64,000 bases of DNA, from positions 62,001 to 126,000 of the forward strand of contig CAVYYX010000006.1 of NCBI GenBank assembly GCA_963772825.1, in the 5' to 3' direction. The position numbers and the translations under genes were made by a program. The notes below the pieces were generated by a model. It had not been told where the DNA came from and did no database searches. It saw only the letters and a list, made by a program, of their open reading frames with translations. This document shows positions 9,293 to 15,723 of this stretch, in pieces; the first letter of the stretch is position 1; the number at the start of each line of letters is the position of its first letter. The stretch is from Desertimonas sp963772825. Lineage in GTDB: Bacteria; Actinomycetota; Acidimicrobiia; Acidimicrobiales; Ilumatobacteraceae.

Positions 9293-9481
9293 ATGAACAA
9301 CGACCCAAGCATCCGTAAGGCGGACGACACCGACACCGAGGGCCACCTCCGGCGGTGGGACGTTCAGGACACCGAGGGGCATGTTCGGTTCCTGCTCGAT
9401 GAGCAGGGCAACCCCGACGTCGTCACCCCCGACGACAGCGAGGACACCGAAGGCCACAGGATGCGCAAGCTGCGCCGCTGA
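9293..9481 (+). CDS. 62-residue peptide with three DTEGH repeats
   Basis: No named family recognised. The protein is hydrophilic and highly charged, with no signal peptide, no membrane segment and no cysteine. The motif DTEGH followed by x-R occurs three times (DTDTEGHLRR, QDTEGHVRF, EDTEGHRMRK), separated by acidic spacers, and the tail is basic (MRKLRR). A strong ribosome site (GAGGGGAG) sits 5-6 bases before the ATG. A rho-independent terminator (9510-9537) follows at once, so the peptide can be made from its own short, abundant message. Repeated identical pentapeptides suggest a modified or processed peptide, a metal (His/Glu/Asp) binder, or a docking repeat. Downstream lie a GAF protein and a subtilase. 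Confidence 0.75.
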   Translation: MNNDPSIRKADDTDTEGHLRRWDVQDTEGHVRFLLDEQGNPDVVTPDDSEDTEGHRMRKLRR

Positions 9482-9505
9482 GCACACAGGTCACCGGGCG
9501 GCGGG

Positions 9506-9537
9506 AAAAGGAGCGGGCGACATCGCCCGCTCCTTTC
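9506..9537 (+). terminator. Rho-independent terminator after the DTEGH peptide gene
   Basis: AAAAG, then GAGCGGGCG, a 4-base loop (ACAT), CGCCCGCTC and CTTT: a strong GC hairpin with an A tract before and a T tract after. It ends 3 bases before the first possible GAF start codon. Confidence 0.8.
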
Positions 9538-9540
9538 GGC

Positions 9541-10113
9541 GTGGATGCGATGATCTGGTCGATGCGGGACGCAAGCGCGTTGACATCGCTGTGCACACTC
9601 GGGCTCGGCGGCTACCAAGCGGCAGCCGTGTCGATCGCCACGGTCGACGCAGATGGGTTGCGCTATGTCGCGGCCGCCGGGGCCGGCGCCGACAAGATCG
9701 TGGGAACCCGCATGGCCGCCGGCCAGGGAATCGCCGGATTCGTGGCGGCGACCGGCCAGTCGCTGACGGTCCGCGACGTGATCTCCGACCCGCGGTTTGC
9801 CCGCGACATCGGCGAACGGACGGGGTACGTTCCGTCGGCGATCCAGTGCCTGCCGGTGCTCGACGACGAAGGCGAGGTGATCGGCGTCGTGTCGATCCTC
9901 GACCGCCAGCGTGCCGACAGCTCAGGTTCCGCGGGTGGCCCGGCGATGTCGACCTCGGCGTTCACCGACGTCGCCGCCGCGTTGCTGGCGTCGGCGCCGA
10001 GCGAGGGCGGGCCGTTGGCGACGGCGACCGCCCGCCTCGATCGACTCCCCGCCGGGGACCAAGAGCGAGCGCTTGGCGTGATCGACACGTTGCTCGACGC
10101 CATGGAGCGGTGA
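9541..10113 (+). CDS. GAF-domain protein
   Basis: A 190-residue single GAF sensor domain. The sequence MAAGQGIAGFVAATGQSLTVRD, then SDPRFARDIGE and a strand like CLPVLDDEGEVIGVVSILDRQ, is the typical GAF core that binds small ligands, haem or nucleotides; no output domain is attached. GTG at 9541 touches the upstream terminator and has no ribosome site, so ATG at 9550 or 9562 may be the real start. Its stop overlaps the GTG start of the protease by 4 bases (GTGA), so the two are translationally coupled, suggesting that the GAF protein regulates or partners the protease. Confidence 0.75.
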   Translation: MDAMIWSMRDASALTSLCTLGLGGYQAAAVSIATVDADGLRYVAAAGAGADKIVGTRMAAGQGIAGFVAATGQSLTVRDVISDPRFARDIGERTGYVPSAIQCLPVLDDEGEVIGVVSILDRQRADSSGSAGGPAMSTSAFTDVAAALLASAPSEGGPLATATARLDRLPAGDQERALGVIDTLLDAMER

Positions 10114-10934
10114 TCGACGACGATCTGCCGGCTTGGTCGGCGCCCTTTCACGGCGGCGGCCCGGGAGACGCGCCCTCCCTCGGCCCCGACCTTCCGATGT
10201 CTGCGAGCTGGGCGTACGGGGATCGCAGCGGTCGGGGCGTGCGCGTCGCCGTGCTCGACTCGGGAGTCGATGGCTCGCACCCGCTCGTTGCTGGCGTCGC
10301 CGAGTACGTGGCGGTCGTGCTCGACGACACAGCCGCCGACGGTGTGCGCTTCGAAACGGGCGAGCACGAGGACCTCTACGGCCACGGCACCGCCTGCGCC
10401 GCAGTGATCCGCGGGTTGGCCCCAGACGTCGAGCTGGTCAGCGTCCGCGTGCTCGGCGACAATCTCAAGGGGTCGGCTCGGGCCTTTGCCCACGGCCTGC
10501 GGTGGTGCCTCGACCACGACGTGACCGTCGCCAGCCTCAGCCTCTCGACAACCAACGTGCGCCACGCCGAGATGTTCTACGAACTCGTCGACGCGGCAAC
10601 GTTCCGGGGCATGCTCCTCGTGTCGGCGATGAGCAACGAGCGCAAGCGGACCATCCCGAGCGAGTTTGCCGGCGTGTTCTCGGTCGCCTGCGGTCCGGGC
10701 ACCGACCGCGAGCGCTTCTGGTACAACCCCGCCGCGCCCGCGGAATGGGGCGCACCAGGCGTCGACGTGGAGGTCGCCTGGAACGGCCACACGACCATCA
10801 TCGGCACCGGCAACAGCTTCGCCGCACCGGTCATCGCCGGCCACCTGGCGCGCATCAAGTCCGCCCATCCGGCGCTGACCCCCTGGCAAACACGCACCGT
10901 GCTCGCGGCACTGGCGGTCAACGCCCCGACCTGA
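10110..10934 (+). CDS. Subtilisin-like serine protease (S8 family), cytoplasmic
   Basis: A 275-residue subtilase with the full triad: Asp50 (VAVLDSGVDGSHP), His92 (YGHGTACAAVI) and Ser236 (GTGNSFAAPVIAGH), plus the oxyanion Asn at about 176 (SAMSNERKR). There is no signal peptide and no propeptide; only about 40 residues precede the Asp segment, so it probably acts inside the cell. The compact form resembles S8 enzymes that process peptides. It starts at GTG inside the GAF stop codon and ends before a hairpin (10941-10976). A DTEGH-repeat peptide gene lies 0.6 kb upstream on the same strand. Confidence 0.85.
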   Translation: MIDDDLPAWSAPFHGGGPGDAPSLGPDLPMSASWAYGDRSGRGVRVAVLDSGVDGSHPLVAGVAEYVAVVLDDTAADGVRFETGEHEDLYGHGTACAAVIRGLAPDVELVSVRVLGDNLKGSARAFAHGLRWCLDHDVTVASLSLSTTNVRHAEMFYELVDAATFRGMLLVSAMSNERKRTIPSEFAGVFSVACGPGTDRERFWYNPAAPAEWGAPGVDVEVAWNGHTTIIGTGNSFAAPVIAGHLARIKSAHPALTPWQTRTVLAALAVNAPT

Positions 10935-10940
10935 CGAGCT

Positions 10941-10980
10941 GGGCGATTCATTCGCCTGTGTGTACGAATCGCGCCCAAAA
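10941..10980 (+). terminator. Hairpin terminator after the protease gene
   Basis: GGGCGATTC pairs imperfectly with GAATCGCGCCC across a 16-base loop and is followed by AAAA. It sits 7 bases after the stop codon. Confidence 0.5.
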
Positions 10981-11025
10981 CCCGTCGTTTCCGTCTACAC
11001 CAAGCGGGCGCGGCCGGCGCACCGT

Positions 11026-11031
11026 TACGGT
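11026..11031 (+). promoter_or_regulatory. Candidate -10 box (TACGGT), leaderless start
   Basis: TACGGT lies 6 bases before the ATG at 11038. It supports that start over the open frame upstream. Confidence 0.45.
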
Positions 11032-11037
11032 TCGAGG

Positions 11038-11442
11038 ATGGACATTCCCCCCGAAGCGCAACGACGGATCGATGCCGATCAGGTCGCCTGGCTGACCACG
11101 GTCAGCGATCGCGGCGCACCGACGCCGAACCCGGTGTGGTTCATCCCCGACGGTGATCAACTCGTCGTCTACAGCGAACCGACGAGCCGCAAGGTGCACA
11201 ACATCGAGCAGCGTCCGCTGGTGTCGCTGCACTTCAACTCCGACGCCGACGGCGGCGACGTCGTGGTCGTCGCCGGCCGTGCCGAGCTCACCCCCGCACA
11301 GAAGCTGAGCTCCCAGCCCGGCTACCTCGACAAATACGAAGCCGGGTTCCGCGCCCTCGACATGGACATCGGCGTCGCCGACGCCACCTACAGCACACGA
11401 ATCACGATCACCCCGACCAAGGTGCGCCTGACCGCCGGCTGA
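11038..11442 (+). CDS. PPOX-fold, F420-dependent-type oxidoreductase (TIGR03667-like)
   Basis: A 134-residue split-barrel flavin/F420-binding protein of the pyridoxamine-phosphate-oxidase superfamily, similar to the Rv3369-type group. Visible family features are AWLTTVSDRGAPTPNPVWFIPDGDQLVVYSEP, in which a strand with small residues is followed by the VWF strand, and SRKVHNIEQRPLVSLHF near residue 55. The substrate is unknown. F420 rather than FMN is inferred from the actinobacterial subfamily. The start is chosen at the ATG 6 bases after a TACGGT box. Confidence 0.75.
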   Translation: MDIPPEAQRRIDADQVAWLTTVSDRGAPTPNPVWFIPDGDQLVVYSEPTSRKVHNIEQRPLVSLHFNSDADGGDVVVVAGRAELTPAQKLSSQPGYLDKYEAGFRALDMDIGVADATYSTRITITPTKVRLTAG

Positions 11443-11470
11443 TCGCCGATCTGGGCCACACTGGACGACG

Positions 11471-11917
11471 GTGTCGCCGGTACCCGCAGCCCGCTATCTC
11501 CTCCGGGCTCGAGACCTCGCCGACCGCCGGTATGCCGAGCCGGTCACCGTCGCCGACATGGCGCGCGCCGCGCACCTCTCGTCCGCCCACTTCAGCCGTG
11601 CGTTCCGCCGGACGTTCGGGGAATCACCACACCAGTATCTGCTGACGCGACGGCTGGAACGGGCAGCGGCGCTGTTGCGCACCACGGATTGGACGGTTGC
11701 CCGGATCTGCACGGCGGTCGGTGTCCAGAGCCAGCCAACGTTCACGACGAGCTTCCGCACCCATTTCGGTCAGACACCAACCGAGTACCGGGCGGCGTTC
11801 GTGCCCGCCGCGGCGCACGCCCTCGTCCCGATGTGCGTGACCCGCGTCTACGGGCGACCCCGATACCGCACGATTCGAGAAGACGGCAGCGGAGCCGATC
11901 AGTACCTTCGACCGTGA
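11471..11917 (+). CDS. AraC-family transcriptional regulator, DNA-binding domain only
   Basis: A 148-residue protein made almost entirely of the two-helix-turn-helix AraC domain: first HTH around residues 27-48 (VADMARAAHLSSAHFSRAFRR), second around 75-98 (ICTAVGVQSQPTFTTSFRTHFG), and the closing TPTEYR. There is no N-terminal ligand domain, as in SoxS/MarA-size regulators. GTG start. It is followed 38 bases later by a VOC gene, so it may control that gene. Confidence 0.85.
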   Translation: MSPVPAARYLLRARDLADRRYAEPVTVADMARAAHLSSAHFSRAFRRTFGESPHQYLLTRRLERAAALLRTTDWTVARICTAVGVQSQPTFTTSFRTHFGQTPTEYRAAFVPAAAHALVPMCVTRVYGRPRYRTIREDGSGADQYLRP

Positions 11918-11955
11918 AGCGAGAACCCCCCTCGCTCCGATCACCAGGAGGAACC

Positions 11956-12381
11956 ATGATTCGCATTGCCACGGCCCAGGTGTGGGTTCACGACCAGGAC
12001 GAAGCGCTCGCCTTCTACACCGACAAGGTCGGCATGGAGGTCCGCGCCGACGTCACGTTGCCGGAGATGGGCGACTTCCGCTGGCTGACGGTCGGCCCGG
12101 CCGACCAGCCCGACGTGGCGATCGTGCTGATGGCCATCCCGGGACCGCCGATCATCGACGACGAGAGCGCGGCGCAGATCCGTGACCTGATGGCGAAAGG
12201 CTTCGCCGGCACCGTGTTCCTGACGACGGACGACTGCCAGAAGGTCTACGAGGCGATGAGCGCCCGCGGTGTCGAGTTCATCGAGCCACCCGAGGTCCGT
12301 CCTTATGGCATCGACGCCGGATTCCGTGACCCGTCCGGCAACAGCATCCGCCTCACCCAGGTCGCCGAGGACTTCGGCTGA
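11956..12381 (+). CDS. VOC-superfamily (glyoxalase-like) protein
   Basis: A 141-residue vicinal-oxygen-chelate domain with two beta-alpha-beta-beta-beta modules: module 1 VWVHDQDEALAFYTDKVG, module 2 GTVFLTTDDCQKVYEAMSARGVEF. It ends in the FRDPSGNSIRLTQ strand common to glyoxalase/bleomycin-resistance relatives. The metal ligands cannot be assigned with certainty. A near-perfect ribosome site (CAGGAGGA) sits 5 bases before the ATG. It is probably co-expressed with the AraC regulator upstream. Confidence 0.8.
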   Translation: MIRIATAQVWVHDQDEALAFYTDKVGMEVRADVTLPEMGDFRWLTVGPADQPDVAIVLMAIPGPPIIDDESAAQIRDLMAKGFAGTVFLTTDDCQKVYEAMSARGVEFIEPPEVRPYGIDAGFRDPSGNSIRLTQVAEDFG

Positions 12382-12401
12382 ACGTCCCGCGCCCGCCGCA
12401 C

Positions 12402-12407
12402 TAGTTT
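12402..12407 (+). promoter_or_regulatory. Candidate -10 box (TAGTTT), leaderless start at GTG 12415
   Basis: TAGTTT is followed 7 bases later by GTG 12415. This decides between the TTG at 12406, which would lie inside the promoter, and GTG 12415. Confidence 0.5.
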
Positions 12408-12414
12408 GCGGGCC

Positions 12415-12903
12415 GTGCTTGTCGTTCGACCGCGGCTGCCCGAGGAGTACGGCGTTCCCGAGACCTCCGACGGAATGTTGTCGTGGGAGTTCGTCGAGGA
12501 GCGCCTGGCGGCGTCACGGAACTACTGGGTCGCCACCATCGGGCCGGGCGGTAGTCCGCACGTCCGCCCGATCGACGGGGTGTGGGTCGACAGCGCGTTG
12601 TGCTTCGGCGGGTCGCCGAAGACACGATGGGTTCGCAATCTGCAGCACGATGCGCGCTTGTCCGCCCACGTCCCGCACGACGACGAGGTGATCATCCTCG
12701 AGGGCCGAGCGGAGTTCGTGAACGATCCCGACAGCCCGCTCGCCGCGGCGTCCACCAAGGCCACGCGAGCCAAGTACCCGCAGTACTTCCCGGCCGATGA
12801 GGACCCACCATCCCGGCCGTTCTGGACGCTGCGCCCGGCGACGGTTTACGCCTGGACGCTCAGCGGGTTCCCCGGCAACGTGACCCGCTGGCGCTTCGAC
12901 TGA
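12415..12903 (+). CDS. PPOX-fold flavin/F420-binding family protein
   Basis: A 162-residue pyridoxamine-phosphate-oxidase-like split barrel: LAASRNYWVATIGPGGSPHVRPIDGVW forms the first strands, SPKTRWVRNLQHDARLSAHV is the cofactor phosphate region, and EVIILEGRAEFV is the next strand. The C-terminal FWTLRPATVYAWTL closes the fold. The substrate is unknown. The GTG start at 12415 is preferred because a TAGTTT box lies 7 bases upstream. It is 10 bases before the hydratase and may be co-transcribed. Confidence 0.75.
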   Translation: MLVVRPRLPEEYGVPETSDGMLSWEFVEERLAASRNYWVATIGPGGSPHVRPIDGVWVDSALCFGGSPKTRWVRNLQHDARLSAHVPHDDEVIILEGRAEFVNDPDSPLAAASTKATRAKYPQYFPADEDPPSRPFWTLRPATVYAWTLSGFPGNVTRWRFD

Positions 12904-12913
12904 CCGTGCCGAG

Positions 12914-13702
12914 ATGCTGAGCGACGAGCAGATCACCGAGGCCGCCAAGGCGCTGCATGCCGCCGAGCTGGCCGGCGAGCTGATCACGCCGATCTCTGCC
13001 GCGTACGCCGACGCCGACGTCGCCGACGCCTATCGCATCTCGATGGCGGTCACCGAACTGAAGGTGGCGGCCGGCCGCATCGTCAAGGGTCACAAGATCG
13101 GGCTCACCTCGAAGGCGATGCGCTCGCTGACCGGGGCCACCGAGCCGGACTACGGAACGCTCTTCGACAACTGGTTCGTCCTCGAAGGCGACTCGGTTCC
13201 ACGCAGCACGATGAACGAGCCGCTGGTCGAGATCGAGATCGCCTTCGTGCTCGGCGCCCCGCTCGTCGGCCCAGGCGTCAACGCCGTCGACGTGATCCGG
13301 GCGACCGACTTCGTGCTGCCGTGCATCGAGATCGTCGACACCCGCCAGCAGGGTCGCGGGCCGAACCGCCTCGTCGACAGCATCGCCGACGCCGCCGCCT
13401 GCGGGAGGGTCGTGCTCGGCGGCTGTCCCGCACGGCTGACCGACATCGACGTCCGGCGCATCGGCGCCACGCTGTCGATCAACGGCACCATCGAGCAGAG
13501 CGGGGTGGCCGCGGCGGTGATGGGCAACCCGATCAACGCCGTCGCCTGGCTGGCCAACAAGCTCCACGAGTTCGGGGTCGAACCGCAAGCCGGCCACGTG
13601 ATCCTCTCCGGCTCGTTCATCAAAGCCGTGCCGTTCGCCGCCGGCGACAACGTCGTCGCCCTCTTCGATCGCCTCGGTGAGGTCACATTTGTCGCCGAGT
13701 AG
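12914..13702 (+). CDS. 2-keto-4-pentenoate hydratase / HpaH-like hydratase
   Basis: A 262-residue fumarylacetoacetase-fold hydratase of the MhpD/HpcG group, which adds water to 2-oxo-alkenoates in meta-cleavage pathways. Visible marks are GHKIGLTSKAMRSLTG (about 58-73), PDYGTLFDNWF and the metal-binding acidic run EPLVEIEIAFVLG (about 102-114). The specific HpaH-type substrate, 2-oxo-hept-3-ene-1,7-dioate, is inferred. The next gene, on the opposite strand, is an HpcH/HpaI aldolase that would catalyse the following step, making a convergent hydratase-aldolase pair. Confidence 0.85.
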   Translation: MLSDEQITEAAKALHAAELAGELITPISAAYADADVADAYRISMAVTELKVAAGRIVKGHKIGLTSKAMRSLTGATEPDYGTLFDNWFVLEGDSVPRSTMNEPLVEIEIAFVLGAPLVGPGVNAVDVIRATDFVLPCIEIVDTRQQGRGPNRLVDSIADAAACGRVVLGGCPARLTDIDVRRIGATLSINGTIEQSGVAAAVMGNPINAVAWLANKLHEFGVEPQAGHVILSGSFIKAVPFAAGDNVVALFDRLGEVTFVAE

Positions 13703-13827
13703 CGGCGAGCACCCCGACGTGAGTCACGAGTTGGTGCGCATCGACGTGTCAACTGTCTCACCCGAGTCCCGGAGCGCGCCGCAGAGGGTCCTGGCGCACT
13801 CGGGCGCGCTTCAGCACTCGGGCAGAG

Positions 13828-14604
13828 TCAAACCTGCGCTTCGTCGATCGCCCTCCGCGCCGTCGATGCGTCTGCCTGCAAGGCGGCGAACGCCGGGGCG
13901 GCGTCGAAGCCGACGGTGATCATGCGGAAGCCCGCCGCGTGGCGCTTCGCGGCGAGTGAGGTGTTGGCGTGGATCCCGGGCGTCACCTGATGACGTCGGC
14001 AGGCGTCGACCACCTCGGCGATGGCGCTGTCGAAGAGCTCGCCTTGCTGGTCGACCCGTGGCGCGAGGCCGTAGGACATCGACAGGTCGGCCGGTCCGAC
14101 GTACACCGCGTCGATCCCGGGCACGGCGAGGATCTCGTCGATGCCTTCGACCGCTTGACGAGTCTCGATCATCGGGATGCACGCCACGGCCTCGTTGGCG
14201 ATCGACGGGTAATCGAGCCCGTAGCGGATCCTGGCGACGAACGGTCCGATGCTGCGCGTCCCGTCAGGGGGATATCGGCATGCCGTCACGGCGCGCCGGG
14301 CCTCGTCGGCGGTGTTGACCATCGGGATGATCACGCCGAGGGCGCCGGCGTCGAGAACCCGGCCGATGATCCCCTGCTCGTTCCACGGCACCCGCACGAG
14401 CGGAACGGTGGCGCTGCCGGACACCGCCTGGAGCATCGCGACGACATCGGAGTAGTCGTTCACCCCATGCTGCATGTCGACGACGACGTAGTCGAAGCCG
14501 GCCCTCCCGGCGACCTCGGCGAGCAGCGGGTCGCGCAACGAGATCCAGGCGCCCAACGTGGTGGCACCGTCACCCCACCGCTGGCGCAGCGACCGAACCT
14601 CCAT
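13828..14604 (-). CDS. HpcH/HpaI-family aldolase
   Basis: A 258-residue class II pyruvate aldolase or lyase of the HpcH/HpaI/citrate-lyase-beta type. Family features are FDYVVVDMQHGVNDYS (about 34-49, catalytic-His region), PLVRVPWNE, GALGVIIPMVNTADEAR, then VACIPMIETRQAVEGIDEILAVPGIDAVYVGPADLS with the metal-binding Glu in IET and Asp in PADLS. It cleaves 4-hydroxy-2-oxo acids to pyruvate plus an aldehyde. The start at 14604 overlaps the stop of the RidA gene by one base (TGATG). It is last of the RraA-RidA-aldolase operon. Confidence 0.85.
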   Translation of the reverse strand: MEVRSLRQRWGDGATTLGAWISLRDPLLAEVAGRAGFDYVVVDMQHGVNDYSDVVAMLQAVSGSATVPLVRVPWNEQGIIGRVLDAGALGVIIPMVNTADEARRAVTACRYPPDGTRSIGPFVARIRYGLDYPSIANEAVACIPMIETRQAVEGIDEILAVPGIDAVYVGPADLSMSYGLAPRVDQQGELFDSAIAEVVDACRRHQVTPGIHANTSLAAKRHAAGFRMITVGFDAAPAFAALQADASTARRAIDEAQV

Positions 14605-14978
14605 CAGTCGTCCACGTAGGCGATGAACTCGCACGACACCGCGGCCTGGTCGGCCAGCTGGGTGTGCCGGGCTGGCCGCGAGTCGGCATCGGGGAAGTGC
14701 TCGAGCCACGGCCCGTTGATGAGGGCGCGCACCGCGAGGTCGGGCACGTAGAAGTTCATCCGCACGACATGGCGCCAGTCGGCACCCGCCGTGGTGAGGA
14801 TCGCGCCGACGTGGTGGAACAGGTTGGCGATCTGCGACTCGGCATCATCGGGTGTGCTGTCGCGGCCCGGATCGCGTGCCGCGACGACGCTCGACGCGAG
14901 CAGCGGGCCGACCCGGCTGGCCGCGGGGATCGGGTTGGCGTGGCGGAATCCCTCGATCTCGATCGATCGTCTCGTCAT
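14604..14978 (-). CDS. RidA-family enamine/imine deaminase
   Basis: A 124-residue RidA/YjgF-fold protein, shown by HANPIPAASRVGPLLASSVV at the N-terminus and ADWRHVVRMNFYVPD in the middle, with HTQLADQAAVSCEFIAYVDD at the C-terminus. The canonical Arg of active RidA proteins (the RxxV region near residue 105) is not obvious, so deaminase activity is uncertain. The ATG at 14978 shares ATGA with the stop of the RraA gene and is preferred to the ATG 21 bases upstream. Enamine hydrolysis fits a nitrogen-containing substrate of the surrounding cluster. Confidence 0.75.
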   Translation of the reverse strand: MTRRSIEIEGFRHANPIPAASRVGPLLASSVVAARDPGRDSTPDDAESQIANLFHHVGAILTTAGADWRHVVRMNFYVPDLAVRALINGPWLEHFPDADSRPARHTQLADQAAVSCEFIAYVDD

Positions 14979-15700
14979 CGGTCCCTCCGTTCGGTGCACC
15001 AGGACTCGAACTCGGCCCGACGGTCAGCGGCGATCGGGAACACGCCGACCGTGCTCTCCCCCGCCGCCACCCGCTCGAGCGCCCACTCCTCCTCGAGTTC
15101 CTGCTGGACGGCGTCGGCGGCGACCTCGGCGGCAAGCGCGGCGGGCACGATCACGACCCCCTCGCCGTCACCGACCACGAGATCGCCCGGCATCACCGTG
15201 ACCCCTGCGCAGGCGATCGGGATCTGGTGGTCGAGCGGCAGGTGCAGACGACCGAGCGTCGCGGCGTGCGACGACCGGTGGTACACGGGTAGATCGAGGG
15301 CGCGGATCGCCGGCGTGTCGCGCAGCCCGCCGTCGGTGACGACCCCGGCGGCGCCGAGGGCGATCGCCCGGGACACGAAGATGTCGCCGATCGTGCCTGC
15401 ATCGCATTCGCCGCGCGCCTCGATGACGAGCACCTCGTCGGCGGCGAGACTCTCGATCGCTCGGCGCTGGGCGTTCTGTCCCGCACCGAGCTGTGGCTGG
15501 AGGTCCTCACGCAGCGGCACGTAGCGGAGCGTGTGGGCGACGCCGACCATCCGCTGACCGTCCTTGATCGGTCGCAGTCCGCTGAGGAACGTGGACCGGA
15601 TGCCGCGCCGCTGCAGTTGGTTGGTGAGCGTCGCCGTGGACACCGAACCGAGTTGGTCGCGAAGCTTGTCGTCAAGGGTGGACATGTGCGCCGTAGTCAA
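14975..15700 (-). CDS. RraA-family protein (oxaloacid aldolase/decarboxylase type)
   Basis: A 241-residue RraA-like protein: LGSVSTATLTNQLQRRGIRS at the N-terminus, the metal and substrate segment ALGAAGVVTDGGLRDTPAIR around residues 112-131, and CAGVTVMPGDLVVGDGEGVVIVP in the last third. The longer type with this motif includes 4-hydroxy-4-methyl-2-oxoglutarate/4-carboxy-4-hydroxy-2-oxoadipate aldolases rather than true RNase E inhibitors. First gene of the minus-strand RraA-RidA-HpaI operon. Only a short gap separates it from the divergent molybdenum hydroxylase. The start may be 15700 or the Met 15 bases further in. Confidence 0.8.
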   Translation of the reverse strand: MTTAHMSTLDDKLRDQLGSVSTATLTNQLQRRGIRSTFLSGLRPIKDGQRMVGVAHTLRYVPLREDLQPQLGAGQNAQRRAIESLAADEVLVIEARGECDAGTIGDIFVSRAIALGAAGVVTDGGLRDTPAIRALDLPVYHRSSHAATLGRLHLPLDHQIPIACAGVTVMPGDLVVGDGEGVVIVPAALAAEVAADAVQQELEEEWALERVAAGESTVGVFPIAADRRAEFESWCTERRDR

Positions 15701-15710
15701 GCACGGAATC

Positions 15711-15716
15711 TATGGT
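15711..15716 (+). promoter_or_regulatory. Candidate -10 box (TATGGT) for the molybdenum hydroxylase gene
   Basis: TATGGT is 7 bases before ATG 15724. It overlaps the alternative ATG at 15712, which argues for the downstream start. Confidence 0.5.
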
Positions 15717-15723
15717 CGCATCG

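Noticed and set aside
9381..10110. Long N-terminal extension of the subtilase frame back to 9381
   Set aside because: It runs antisense-like Arg-rich sequence through the terminator and the GAF gene; the GTG at 10110 overlapping the GAF stop is the natural start.
9293..10934. Firm call of a RiPP biosynthetic cluster
   Set aside because: No cyclase, dehydratase, radical-SAM or exporter gene is visible nearby; only the peptide and protease are suggestive.
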